Origin: Burkholderiales bacterium
Lineage (GTDB): Bacteria > Pseudomonadota > Gammaproteobacteria > Burkholderiales > Casimicrobiaceae
Assembly: GCA_031277215.1 (NCBI GenBank)
Contig: JAITMR010000008.1
Coordinates: 1 to 38,864, forward strand
Direction of reading: 5' to 3'
Length of the DNA: 38,864 nt
Part shown: positions 1 to 7,257 of the stretch, in pieces
Layout: each line of letters opens with the position of its first letter
Position numbering within the stretch: the stretch's first letter is position 1
Notes under the pieces: generated by a model
Told to the model about the DNA's origin: nothing
Database searches by the model: none
What the model saw: only the letters and a program-made list of their open reading frames with translations
Made by a program: the position numbers and the translations under genes

Positions 1-60
1 TGTCGCGGTTCGCTTTGCTCACCACGGCCTACGTTTATTGCACCCTCACATAAACAGAAG
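1..60. repeat. intergenic repeat fragment at the window edge
   Basis: A GGTTCGCTTTGCTCACC...CCTACG string lies just downstream of the minus-strand TPR gene. A close relative, GGTTCGCTGCGCTCGCC...CCTACG, occurs at about 19976-20010 downstream of tamB. Two similar copies in non-coding DNA indicate a small dispersed repeat. The left end is cut by the window. Confidence 0.45.
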
Positions 61-71
61 TACACCAACGC

Positions 72-875
72 CTATATTTTTTCCTCTTCAGCCGCGGCCA
101 CCAGCCAAAACAACGCATCAGGCCTATGTATCCATGCCCGTGTGTTAGTGCTAACGTATATTGCAGCCTCTTCTTCACTTCCAAGGGTATACGCCTCTGG
201 AAAGTGATCAGGTACTTCTTTGCGCCCGCTCAAGAAAGCGGCAATGTGCGGATTGCCCTTGAACGCTTTTTTGAGGCTTTTTTTGGGAATCGGTGATTCA
301 GCGCCATGTTTGCGATAGTCCAGAAGCGCCCGGTCATAGAGCCAGAACGAAGATATCTCGTCTTTGTATTTTTTGTACAGGGTTTCGGCGTCCGCATCAC
401 GATCCAGCGCCATGAACAAAGGCAGCAATTCATACCGCACGCCTTGATTGTCGTTGGGGTTCAGATGAAGCATGCGCTGAAAACAATCGACCGCCTCTTC
501 CAACCGATTCATGTCTATAAGACATTGGGCAAGCTCATTAAGAGCACGCATGTAGGGGCGCGTTTCAAAAACTCCCCAGAACATGCCTGTCATATCCTTG
601 AAAGCACGAGGACCAAGAGCACGCTCGCCCGCTTCCACAGCGGAATAGAGCAAAGAAAGCGCCTCGGCATCGGTCTTTGCGAAGCGGGAGAGGAAGGTAT
701 ACGCATCCGCGCAGTCTTCCGACAATTTCAATGCTTTGCGTGCCAGCGCCTTGGCCTTGGCCGGAGTGGGCGCTTCCCATGCGTCGTACATCAGCATTTG
801 CGCCTGATCCAGCCTGTCTATTTGTTTCTCGTCGTTTCGTGCGCTGCGTTTGGGTAATACTTTTAACGTGGCCAT
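72..875 (-). CDS. ST7-like tetratricopeptide repeat protein
   Basis: 267 aa, with no signal peptide or membrane segment, so probably cytoplasmic. The body is helical: residues about 25-70 form a first TPR-like pair (AKALARKALKLSEDCADAY), and residues 105-165 contain a clearer TPR unit (LNELAQCLIDMNRLEEAVDCF, then LNPNDNQGVRYELLPLFMAL). The order of these segments resembles bacterial relatives of the ST7 family (PF04184). The molecular function is not known; TPR proteins usually act as binding scaffolds. The start at 875 is supported by an AGGAGC Shine-Dalgarno sequence 6-7 nt upstream. The gene begins 9 nt after the stop of a decayed RhuM-like gene on the same strand, so it may once have been the distal gene of an operon. 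The family call is from memory of its sequence pattern. Confidence 0.75.
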   Translation of the reverse strand: MATLKVLPKRSARNDEKQIDRLDQAQMLMYDAWEAPTPAKAKALARKALKLSEDCADAYTFLSRFAKTDAEALSLLYSAVEAGERALGPRAFKDMTGMFWGVFETRPYMRALNELAQCLIDMNRLEEAVDCFQRMLHLNPNDNQGVRYELLPLFMALDRDADAETLYKKYKDEISSFWLYDRALLDYRKHGAESPIPKKSLKKAFKGNPHIAAFLSGRKEVPDHFPEAYTLGSEEEAAIYVSTNTRAWIHRPDALFWLVAAAEEEKI

Positions 876-884
876 ACTTGCTCC

Positions 885-1144
885 TTATTTTCGTGCCTGC
901 TTTGTTGCTCCGTCTATCAATGCCTTCATGTTTCTATCAAAGTCACTCTCAAACAACCTGTCCTGCACGATGCGGTATTTCTCGAACTCGCTTTCGGCGT
1001 GTGCCTTGATAATTTCGGCAGTGATCTTGCCCGCTAATTTCCGATTGACCACTGGCCGCCACAAAAGTCCGGTATTCCGCAGCCGAGGAACGGACGAGAG
1101 AAACCTGATTTTTTTGGGCGCTGCGATGTTTTTTTCTCACTCAT
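885..1144 (-). pseudogene. RhuM-like remnant with internal deletion and frame breaks
   Basis: Reading leftwards from an ATG at 1144, three frames are needed. The ATG frame gives MSEKKTSQRPKKSG. The neighbouring frame gives NQVSLVRSSAAEYRTFVAAS, which resembles the start of RhuM-family virulence-associated proteins. A third frame, from about 1040 to the stop at 885-887, gives KAHAESEFEKYRIVQDRLFE followed by SDFDR, which resembles the C-terminus of the same family. Intact proteins of the family are roughly 300 residues, so most of the middle is missing and the two ends are joined. RhuM genes often sit near restriction-modification or toxin loci; none is intact here. The family assignment is by pattern memory. 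Confidence 0.55.
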
Positions 1145-1620
1145 GTGATCTGCTCTTGGGTTCGTACCGCAAGCCATTTTATCTGAAAACCGTCTTACCT
1201 GATTTTATCTGCACTTGAAACAATCAGCGCAAACCGAGCGTGCGCATCGTTTAGTTGATTTGCTTTACCTCCCGTTTGCGGAAGGGGCAGGAGGCTTCCT
1301 CGGTTTGATGGATGATGATTTCCGGATTTTCGGGGTCATAGAGCTTTCGCAAGGAAGCGCTGGCTTCGTAAAAGGCGCGATAAAAGATAGCAAATCAGGG
1401 TAAAAAATCCGCCAAATGAGCGCTGGCACGCTTTGATTGAAGCAGCAATTCCTTGTTATTTCACAATTTTTACCAAAATACCGCCTTATAATGTTATAGT
1501 TTAATGTTCAGGAACGTCCTGCCCTGCGGTTCTCTACCGCATTTTCGGCGCCTGCGTTCTCCTTTCAACTTTCGCCGCCGATTTAAGTGGCGCTTTGGTA
1601 TCAAACAAGGAATTATTGTC
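1145..1620. other. gene-poor stretch with an ORF fragment and the efp leader
   Basis: On the minus strand, 1251-1394 is open between an in-frame TGA and a TAA and reads FYRAFYEASASLRKLYDPEN, then PEIIIHQTEEA and so on. It looks protein-like but has no start codon, and I do not recognise the family; it is probably the tail of another decayed gene. From about 1440 the DNA becomes AT-rich. A perfect TATAAT at 1487-1492 with no convincing -35 partner could be the -10 element for efp. That would leave a leader of roughly 120 nt. Confidence 0.4.
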
Positions 1621-2181
1621 ATGGTGATGAAAATCGCACAGGAGCTGCGCTCCGGTAATGTGGTGATGATCGGCAAGGATCCGATGGTGGTGCAGAAGGC
1701 CGAGTTCAGCAAGTCCGGCCGCAACGCGTCGGTTGTCAAAATGAAGCTCAAGAATCTTCTTGGCAGTGGCGGCACGGAAGCCGTTTACCGCGCCGATGAA
1801 AAGTTCGACGCGATCCAGCTCGATAAGAAGGAAGTCGGGTATTCGTACTTCGCCGATCCGATGTATGTGTTCATGGACGCCGAATTTAATCAGTATGAGG
1901 TTGAAGGCGAGAGTATGGGCGATGCTGTACCGTATCTCGAAGACGGTCTGCAATGTGAGTTGACATTTTACGAAGGCCGCGCCATTTCGATTGAACTGCC
2001 GACTTCGGTAGTGCGCGAGGTGACGTACACCGAACCTGCCGTGCGCGGCGACACGTCGGGCAAGGTGATGAAGCCCGCCAAGATCGCCAGCGGATTGGAA
2101 GTGCCGGTTCCGTTGTTCGTCGAAACGGGCGACAAGATCGAGATTGATACGCGCACCGGCGAATACCGCCGTCGCGTGTAA
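1621..2181 (+). CDS. efp: elongation factor P
   Basis: 186 aa; relieves ribosome stalling at polyproline stretches by entering near the ribosomal E site next to the P-site tRNA. The N-terminal KOW-like domain begins [19 protein letters not shown], followed by the OB domains with [13 protein letters not shown] and the C-terminal [17 protein letters not shown]. Counting from the MKIAQ methionine, the loop [12 protein letters not shown] places arginine at position 32. That is the residue rhamnosylated by EarP in Neisseria- and Pseudomonas-type EF-P, rather than the lysine modified by EpmA in E. coli. Two starts are possible: 1621 (AAGGA at 1607-1611, 9 nt away) and 1627, which matches family N-termini; I list 1621. 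No earP gene is adjacent, although it often is in relatives. Confidence 0.97.
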   Translation: MVMKIAQELRSGNVVMIGKDPMVVQKAEFSKSGRNASVVKMKLKNLLGSGGTEAVYRADEKFDAIQLDKKEVGYSYFADPMYVFMDAEFNQYEVEGESMGDAVPYLEDGLQCELTFYEGRAISIELPTSVVREVTYTEPAVRGDTSGKVMKPAKIASGLEVPVPLFVETGDKIEIDTRTGEYRRRV

Positions 2182-2223
2182 ATCGTCGTTGTCGGTCATT
2201 CGTTTTTTGTTCGTCGTTCGCTA

Positions 2224-3333
2224 ATGGCCGGCCAGAAAAAAACTTTGCGTTTGCCGGACGGCAAGCGCACGGTGCCCACCGAAACGGCGGCAGCATCAAG
2301 GCCGCCGCGTCCACACAAGCCGTGGAGCCAGACGCTGACGAAGAAACGTCCGCCACATGTTGCTGCGAAAGCAAAAGGCGTCGGAGTGGTTTCGTCTGAA
2401 AGGCGCACTCCTGAGAAGTTTTCACCCTCTCCCGCAAGCGGGAGCTTTGAGGATAAGCTCCCGCCTCGCTCTCCCGCCAGAGGGAGACACACCCCCTCTC
2501 CCCCTGCCCCTCTCCCACGAGGGGAGAGGGGAGCAAAGCGCGAAGCACCCGCAAAAAAAGCGGCTTCTTTTTCGCGGTCGCCGCTGGAAGGTGTGCGCGT
2601 TTCCAAGCTGCTATCCAGTCGCGGTCTTTGTTCGCGCCGCGAGGCTGATGAATATATTGAGCGCGGTTGGGTGCGCGTTAACGGTCAGCGTGTCGCGCTT
2701 GGGGCGCGTGCGCAACCCGATGACGACATCACGCTATCGCCGCAGGCGAAAACGCAACAGGCACGCCGCGTTACGATTTTGCTGCACAAGCCGGGCGGTT
2801 ATGTTTCGGGGCAACCGGAGCCGGGTTGTCAACCTGCCATTGTGTTGATTAAACCGGAAAATCATTTTCAACAGGACAACGACCCGCCTTTCAGCGCCAC
2901 GCATCTGCGCCATCTTGCGCCGGCAGGACGACTTGATATCGAATCGACCGGGCTGTTGGTGCTGACTCAGGACGGTCGCGTAGCGCGTGATTTGATTGGC
3001 GAAACGTCGTCGATTGAAAAGGAATATCTGGTGCGCGTCGAAGGTGTTTTGAGCGACGAAAATCTGGCGCTGCTCAACCACGGGATGAGTCTCGACGGCG
3101 AAGTTCTGAAGCCAGCGAAGGTGGAATGGCTCAACGACGATCAATTGCGTTTCGTTTTGCGCGAGGGGAAAAAACGTCAGATTCGCCGGATGTGTGAGGC
3201 GGTCGGCTTGACGGTTACCGGCCTCAAACGGGTGCGGATCGGTCGTGTGCGTCTGGGCGATTTGCCGCTCGGCCAGTGGCGCTATCTGCGCGACGACGAA
3301 TCGTTCGGAAAATCGCTAACCTCCGATTCCTGA
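2224..3333 (+). CDS. rluF: 23S rRNA pseudouridine synthase, RluF type
   Basis: 369 aa. Residues 1-118 are low-complexity and basic. An S4 RNA-binding domain follows ([20 protein letters not shown], then [10 protein letters not shown]), and then the RsuA/RluB-F catalytic domain. The catalytic aspartate is in [18 protein letters not shown] near residue 240. [30 protein letters not shown] and LPLGQWRYL resemble RluF (E. coli position U2604) more than RluB, but RluB/RluE remain possible. The conserved part begins only near residue 120. Residues about 61-108 are encoded by palindromic repeat-like DNA (see the repeat entry), so the N-terminal extension looks like acquired linker. No Shine-Dalgarno sequence is visible at 2224, so a downstream start is possible. 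It lies 42 nt after efp, probably co-transcribed. Confidence 0.87.
   Translation: MAGQKKTLRLPDGKRTVPTETAAASRPPRPHKPWSQTLTKKRPPHVAAKAKGVGVVSSERRTPEKFSPSPASGSFEDKLPPRSPARGRHTPSPPAPLPRGERGAKREAPAKKAASFSRSPLEGVRVSKLLSSRGLCSRREADEYIERGWVRVNGQRVALGARAQPDDDITLSPQAKTQQARRVTILLHKPGGYVSGQPEPGCQPAIVLIKPENHFQQDNDPPFSATHLRHLAPAGRLDIESTGLLVLTQDGRVARDLIGETSSIEKEYLVRVEGVLSDENLALLNHGMSLDGEVLKPAKVEWLNDDQLRFVLREGKKRQIRRMCEAVGLTVTGLKRVRIGRVRLGDLPLGQWRYLRDDESFGKSLTSDS
2420..2531. repeat. palindromic intergenic-type repeat inside rluF
   Basis: Three hairpin-forming segments lie in a row inside the coding region: CTCCCGC/GCGGGAG at 2429-2444, ten-base arms GCGGGAGCTT (2438-2447) and AAGCTCCCGC (2455-2464), and CCCCTCTCCC (2507-2516) with GGGAGAGGGG (2522-2531). 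The composition resembles the palindromic repeats between genes here, such as the CCCTCTCTCCCACAAGGAAG stretch near 35343. Here the reading frame stays open, giving a Pro/Arg/Ser/Gly-rich linker. Confidence 0.7.
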
Positions 3334-3494
3334 TTTCCGCTGCCCTTCCCTCAACGCTCCTGCCCACGAGAGAAGGGCGTCGAGTCGTATTTAAACAAGA
3401 TTACAAATGCGGCGTGTGTAACACCTTTTTAGTTTTAATATAGTATCAGTCTGTCTTTATTTGAATCTAACTGCTCTTTGAAAGCTTTGCATTA

Positions 3495-5207
3495 ATGATG
3501 TCAACACCTTCTTCCTTTGCCGACCTGGGATTGTCTCCGGAACTGTTGGCTGCTCTGTCCGAACTCGGCTACGAGACACCCTCGCCGATTCAGTCGGCCT
3601 GTATTCCAAACTTGCTCGCCGGTTGCGATTTGCTCGGTATGGCGCAAACCGGCACCGGCAAAACCGCCGCTTTCGCGCTGCCAATTCTGCAACGCATCGA
3701 CATTAAAAAACGCTTGCCACAAGCGTTGATTCTGGCGCCGACCCGTGAACTTGCGATTCAGGTTGCCGAGGCGTGTCAGAGTTACGCCCGTCATATGCCG
3801 GGGTTCCACGTCGCGCCGATTTACGGCGGTCAAAATATGGGGCTGCAACTCAAGCAACTGGGGCGCGGCGTTCATGTTGTCATCGGCACGCCGGGACGGG
3901 TGATGGATCATATCGAGCGTAAGAGTCTCGATCTTTCGCATCTGACGACACTGGTACTCGACGAAGCCGACGAAATGCTGCGCATGGGTTTCATCGACGA
4001 CGTTGAATGGATTTTGCAGCACGTTCCAACAACGCGCCAAACGGCGCTGTTCTCGGCCACAATGCCGGAGCCGATTCGTCGCGTTGCGCAACGTTATCTG
4101 AGCGACCCGAAAGAAGTCAGGATCAAATCAACTACCGCTACCGTCACAGCGATTCGCCAGCGCTACTGGCAAGTCAGCGGTCTGCACAAGCTCGATGCCT
4201 TGACCCGCATTCTCGAAGTCGAAGACGATCTCGACGCCGCGATTATTTTTGTGCGCACCAAAACGGCAACGGTCGAACTCGCCGAAAAACTTGAAGCACG
4301 CGGCTACGGCGCCGCTGCACTGAACGGCGATATGAATCAAGTTTTGCGCGAGCGCACCATCGACCAACTGAAAAACGGCAACATCGACATTGTTGTCGCC
4401 ACCGACGTTGCCGCACGCGGCATCGACGTACCGCGCATCAGTCATGTCATCAATTACGACATTCCGAACGACACCGAAGCCTACGTTCACCGGATCGGTC
4501 GTACCGGTCGCGCCGGTCGGCAAGGCAGCGCCATTTTGTTCGTGGCGCCGCGAGAAATCCGTACTCTGCGTGCGATTGAACGCGCCATCCGCCAGCCGAT
4601 CGAGCCATTGGTGCTGCCATCGAAACAAATGGTTGCCGACCGTCGCGTTGCGCAATTCAAAGAGCAGATTGTTCAGGTGATCGAAAGCGAGGATTTGGAT
4701 TTCTTTATGGAAGTCGTCGATGAACTCGCGGAAGAAGCCGCTGAAACCGATGTCCGCGAAATTGCCGCCGCGCTTGCTTTTCTCGTTCAACAGGAAAGAC
4801 CATTACGCGCCGACGGGTTGAGCGATGCTTTGCCGCGTAATGTTGATTTTTCACGAGGCGACGATTCGCGCGGTCGTGACCGAAGCAGGCGAGGTGACGT
4901 GCGCGAGCATAGCGGTCCTTCGCAATCTTATCGGATCGACGTTGGTCGTGCGCATGGTGTTGCTCCGGGCGATATTGTCGGTGCGCTCGCCAACGAAGCA
5001 GGCCTCAGCAACCGCGCCATTGGCCGAATCACCCTTTTCGACGATTACAGCATCGTCGAATTGCCCAGCGATTTGTCGAAAGAAACGTTTAACGCGCTGT
5101 CGTTTCTCCGGGTGCGGCAACGTCCGTTGAAGCTAACGCCAATCACACGCCAAGGCAAACGCGATACCGCAACAAAGAAATCTTTCGATAGGAAGAAATC
5201 TTCTTGA
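3495..5207 (+). CDS. deaD: ATP-dependent DEAD-box RNA helicase, DeaD/CsdA family
   Basis: 570 aa. All helicase motifs are present in order: a Q-motif (residues 8-33, FADLGLS...SPIQ), Walker A AQTGTGKT (50-57), PTRELAIQ, TPGR, DEAD (about 156), SAT (about 187), VATDVAARGID and the arginine-finger motif HRIGRTGR (about 330). A basic linker RGRDRSRRGD follows, then a DbpA-type RNA-binding domain at about 478-553 (YRIDVGRAHGVAPGDIVGAL). This layout matches DeaD/CsdA, which unwinds RNA during ribosome assembly, especially in the cold; DbpA itself is shorter. Two consecutive ATGs (3495, 3498) are candidate starts, and no strong Shine-Dalgarno sequence is visible. The 160 nt upstream is AT-rich and may be a regulated leader, but I cannot define a promoter. 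It has no tight downstream partner. Confidence 0.94.
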   Translation: MMSTPSSFADLGLSPELLAALSELGYETPSPIQSACIPNLLAGCDLLGMAQTGTGKTAAFALPILQRIDIKKRLPQALILAPTRELAIQVAEACQSYARHMPGFHVAPIYGGQNMGLQLKQLGRGVHVVIGTPGRVMDHIERKSLDLSHLTTLVLDEADEMLRMGFIDDVEWILQHVPTTRQTALFSATMPEPIRRVAQRYLSDPKEVRIKSTTATVTAIRQRYWQVSGLHKLDALTRILEVEDDLDAAIIFVRTKTATVELAEKLEARGYGAAALNGDMNQVLRERTIDQLKNGNIDIVVATDVAARGIDVPRISHVINYDIPNDTEAYVHRIGRTGRAGRQGSAILFVAPREIRTLRAIERAIRQPIEPLVLPSKQMVADRRVAQFKEQIVQVIESEDLDFFMEVVDELAEEAAETDVREIAAALAFLVQQERPLRADGLSDALPRNVDFSRGDDSRGRDRSRRGDVREHSGPSQSYRIDVGRAHGVAPGDIVGALANEAGLSNRAIGRITLFDDYSIVELPSDLSKETFNALSFLRVRQRPLKLTPITRQGKRDTATKKSFDRKKSS

Positions 5208-5362
5208 CGCAAAAAGGAGCTTCTGAACCGTAAGGATAATCCAAAATATGTTCACGCGGAGGCACGGAGAAACGGAGTGAGCCTTGCAGCTTCGCGAAGA
5301 GAAACCCATCTTCCTTCACAAGGAAAGAACATTGCTTTCAGAATCGGCCTCGCACACGGAAT
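5208..5362. repeat. intergenic repeat between deaD and the acyltransferase gene
   Basis: This short space between two convergent genes contains TTCACGCGGAGGCACGGAG at about 5250-5270. It resembles the CACGGAGAAACGGAG-type repeats common in proteobacterial intergenic DNA. No T-tract terminator is obvious. Confidence 0.35.
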
Positions 5363-6214
5363 TCATTCCGGCTTGGCGTATTTCCACTTGTTGTGGATCC
5401 ACAGCCAATCTTCCGGGCTTTCCCGGATTTCGCGCTCGAGCACTTTGGCGTAGCAATCGATGATCTCTGTGCCGTCGCCGCGCCCATACGGCGGTTCGGC
5501 GATCAACTCAAGCCGAATCGCGTAATACCCTCGACGAATACGCCGCATCACCACAAAAAACACCGGCGCTTCCAGAATTTTGGCGAGTTTGTCGGTGCCG
5601 ACGAAAAACGCCGTGTCCTGATTCAAAAAATGCGTCCAATGTTTATTGGCACTTTTTAACGGCGTTTGATCGGCCACCAGCGCGTAGGCGTTGATTTCGT
5701 TGCGGCGCTCAATGACTTCCTTGGCAAAAATTTTGTGCGGAATCACCGTGCCGCCGAAACGGGTACGCGCATTTCTCAAAAAAAGGTCGACGCCTTCATT
5801 GCGCTGCTGCTTGTAAACCGCCGCCGTCGGTATCGGCAAATACAGCCCTGCCGACAGAATCATCCATTCCCAGTTGCAAAAATGCCCCGCCATCAGCAAC
5901 ACCGATTTCCCACGATCGGCATAAGGTTTGATCGCCTCGGGGTTTTCAAGCACGACCCGCGGCCGCAGTTTTTCGGCGTCGGCATGAAGCCCCCACAAGG
6001 CTTCCGCCAGCACCCTTCCCAAATTCCGGTAGTGGCGACGCAGAATTTGCTTGCGCTCCTGTTCACTTTTTTCAGGAAATGAACTCGCCAAATTGGCCGC
6101 CGCCAGTTTACGTCGCCAGCGAACGAGATAGAATGTCAGAACGAACACCATATCGCCGATGCCGTAAAGCACCGGTAGCGGCAAGTAAGACAAACCTTTT
6201 AATAGTCCTAGCAT
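5363..6214 (-). CDS. LpxL/HtrB-family lipid A acyltransferase
   Basis: 283 aa; a member of the family that transfers an acyl chain from acyl-ACP to a lipid A precursor at the inner face of the cytoplasmic membrane. The N-terminus (residues 5-33, LSYLPLPVLYGIGDMVFVLT and onward) is a hydrophobic anchor. The HX4(D/E) catalytic motif appears as GHFCNWEW near residue 110, followed by YKQQRNEGVDLFLRNAR and VADQTPLKSANKHWTHFLNQ, which carry the family's substrate-site pattern. Ending in WLWIHNKWKY is also typical. Sequence alone does not separate LpxL-, LpxM- and LpxP-type specificity, and some relatives acylate other lipids. The start at 6214 has an AGGA 8 nt upstream. The gene is divergent from the phosphopantetheinyl transferase gene, leaving about 50 nt for both promoters. 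Confidence 0.9.
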   Translation of the reverse strand: MLGLLKGLSYLPLPVLYGIGDMVFVLTFYLVRWRRKLAAANLASSFPEKSEQERKQILRRHYRNLGRVLAEALWGLHADAEKLRPRVVLENPEAIKPYADRGKSVLLMAGHFCNWEWMILSAGLYLPIPTAAVYKQQRNEGVDLFLRNARTRFGGTVIPHKIFAKEVIERRNEINAYALVADQTPLKSANKHWTHFLNQDTAFFVGTDKLAKILEAPVFFVVMRRIRRGYYAIRLELIAEPPYGRGDGTEIIDCYAKVLEREIRESPEDWLWIHNKWKYAKPE

Positions 6215-6264
6215 TATCCGATCCTAACTCGCTCAGGAAAGTTTTTCCCGCCCCGTTTCCAACA

Positions 6265-7020
6265 ATGAATCATACAGGCAACGCCCCGTTTTCCGAAATC
6301 ACCAAGCCGCCGCAACGGTTGCCGGTTGAGATCGCCGGTGTTTCATTATGGCAGGCGACGCTCGCGCAGCCCGAAGCCGCGATCACTCAGTGGCAAGCCT
6401 GGCTCGCGCCCGAAGAACGGCAACGCGCCGAGCGGGTGACGCGGCCAGCGCTGCGTCATCGCGTCGTTGCCGTCCGCGCCTTATTGCGCGGATTGCTGGC
6501 TTATGAGTTAGGGCAAGAACCGGCCATTTCACCGGCGTCATTGCGCTTTCAAACCGATACGCATGGCCGCCCGCATCTAGCTGCGCCTTTTACGAACGGC
6601 ACCATACGCGATTTCAATCTTTCGCATTCCGGCGACAAGCTGCTGATCGGTATTCTGTACAGCACCGCACCGCAGTCCTGGCAACGCATCGGCGTCGATC
6701 TCGAATCGCTACAACGTTCCCGCGATACCGCACGTCTGGCGCATCGCGTTCTGTGTGCGCGTGAACAGCACACGTTAGAAGGATTGGAGCACGAAGAGCG
6801 TCAGCGCCGTTTTCTTCATTACTGGGTGCTCAAAGAAGCATTTTCCAAAGCAGTTGGCACAGGTTTTTCGCTGGGCTTCGACGCGATGGATTTCGATATT
6901 GATACGGCTTCCGTGCCGTGCGCCCGCGCATTGCCGGAACCGCACCGCCCCGATGACTGGACGCTGCAATTCCTCCCCCTCGGCCAGCCCTTCGTCGCCG
7001 CGCTGGCATTAGGCGCATAG
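6265..7020 (+). CDS. 4'-phosphopantetheinyl transferase, Sfp type
   Basis: 251 aa from the ATG at 6265; it transfers the phosphopantetheine arm of CoA to a serine on carrier proteins. The two signature motifs are present: IGVDLESL with the metal-binding aspartate and glutamate, and HYWVLKEAFSKAVGTGFSLG with the WxxKEAxxK pattern. The preceding DFNLSHSGDKLLIG is the usual substrate-loop region. The length fits the two-lobed Sfp/AcpT group rather than the short trimeric AcpS. The reading frame extends upstream to 6079, but that part overlaps the divergent acyltransferase gene, so I reject it. No polyketide or peptide synthetase gene is nearby, so the partner carrier protein is unknown. Confidence 0.9.
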   Translation: MNHTGNAPFSEITKPPQRLPVEIAGVSLWQATLAQPEAAITQWQAWLAPEERQRAERVTRPALRHRVVAVRALLRGLLAYELGQEPAISPASLRFQTDTHGRPHLAAPFTNGTIRDFNLSHSGDKLLIGILYSTAPQSWQRIGVDLESLQRSRDTARLAHRVLCAREQHTLEGLEHEERQRRFLHYWVLKEAFSKAVGTGFSLGFDAMDFDIDTASVPCARALPEPHRPDDWTLQFLPLGQPFVAALALGA

Positions 7021-7040
7021 GGGTTCAGGGGTTAGAAAAC

Positions 7041-7066
7041 CATTTTCACGCGAAGGCGTGAAAATG
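7041..7066. terminator. hairpin downstream of the phosphopantetheinyl transferase gene
   Basis: A perfect 11-bp stem (CATTTTCACGC, loop GAAG, GCGTGAAAATG) begins 21 nt after the stop at 7020. No long T-tract follows, so it may be a transcript-end hairpin or a small repeat rather than a full intrinsic terminator. Confidence 0.5.
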
Positions 7067-7152
7067 CAAAGAAAAGCCCCCACCTCGCCCCCTTTTCAAA
7101 GGTTCTTCACGGCTTCGCGTGAGATATTTTTTACCTTCTATGCGTTCTATGC

Positions 7153-7187
7153 GGTAAAAAAAACAGGGCGGGTTTGAAACCCGCCCC
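7153..7187 (-). terminator. intrinsic terminator for the mucD-type protease gene
   Basis: Read on the minus strand, a GC-rich stem (GGGCGGGTTT / AAACCCGCCC, 7166-7186) is followed by a run of T residues (the A-run at about 7156-7163 on the plus strand). It lies about 70 nt past the protease stop. A related GGGTTT-C-AAACCC core occurs near 9778-9790, so the stem may come from a repeat. Confidence 0.65.
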
Positions 7188-7257
7188 TTCATCCTGCGCC
7201 CTCGCATGAGATAAGTCTTTCTGGCCTCTAATTTCTGACCTTTGACTCCTGAAGCGC

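Noticed and set aside
306-857. Plus-strand 183-residue open frame opposite the ST7-like gene
   Set aside because: No recognisable pattern and no ribosome site; the minus-strand gene has TPR structure and a strong ribosome site.
1215-1403. Plus-strand 62-residue open frame upstream of efp
   Set aside because: No ribosome site or family pattern; the opposite strand over the same stretch reads more like protein, as a remnant.
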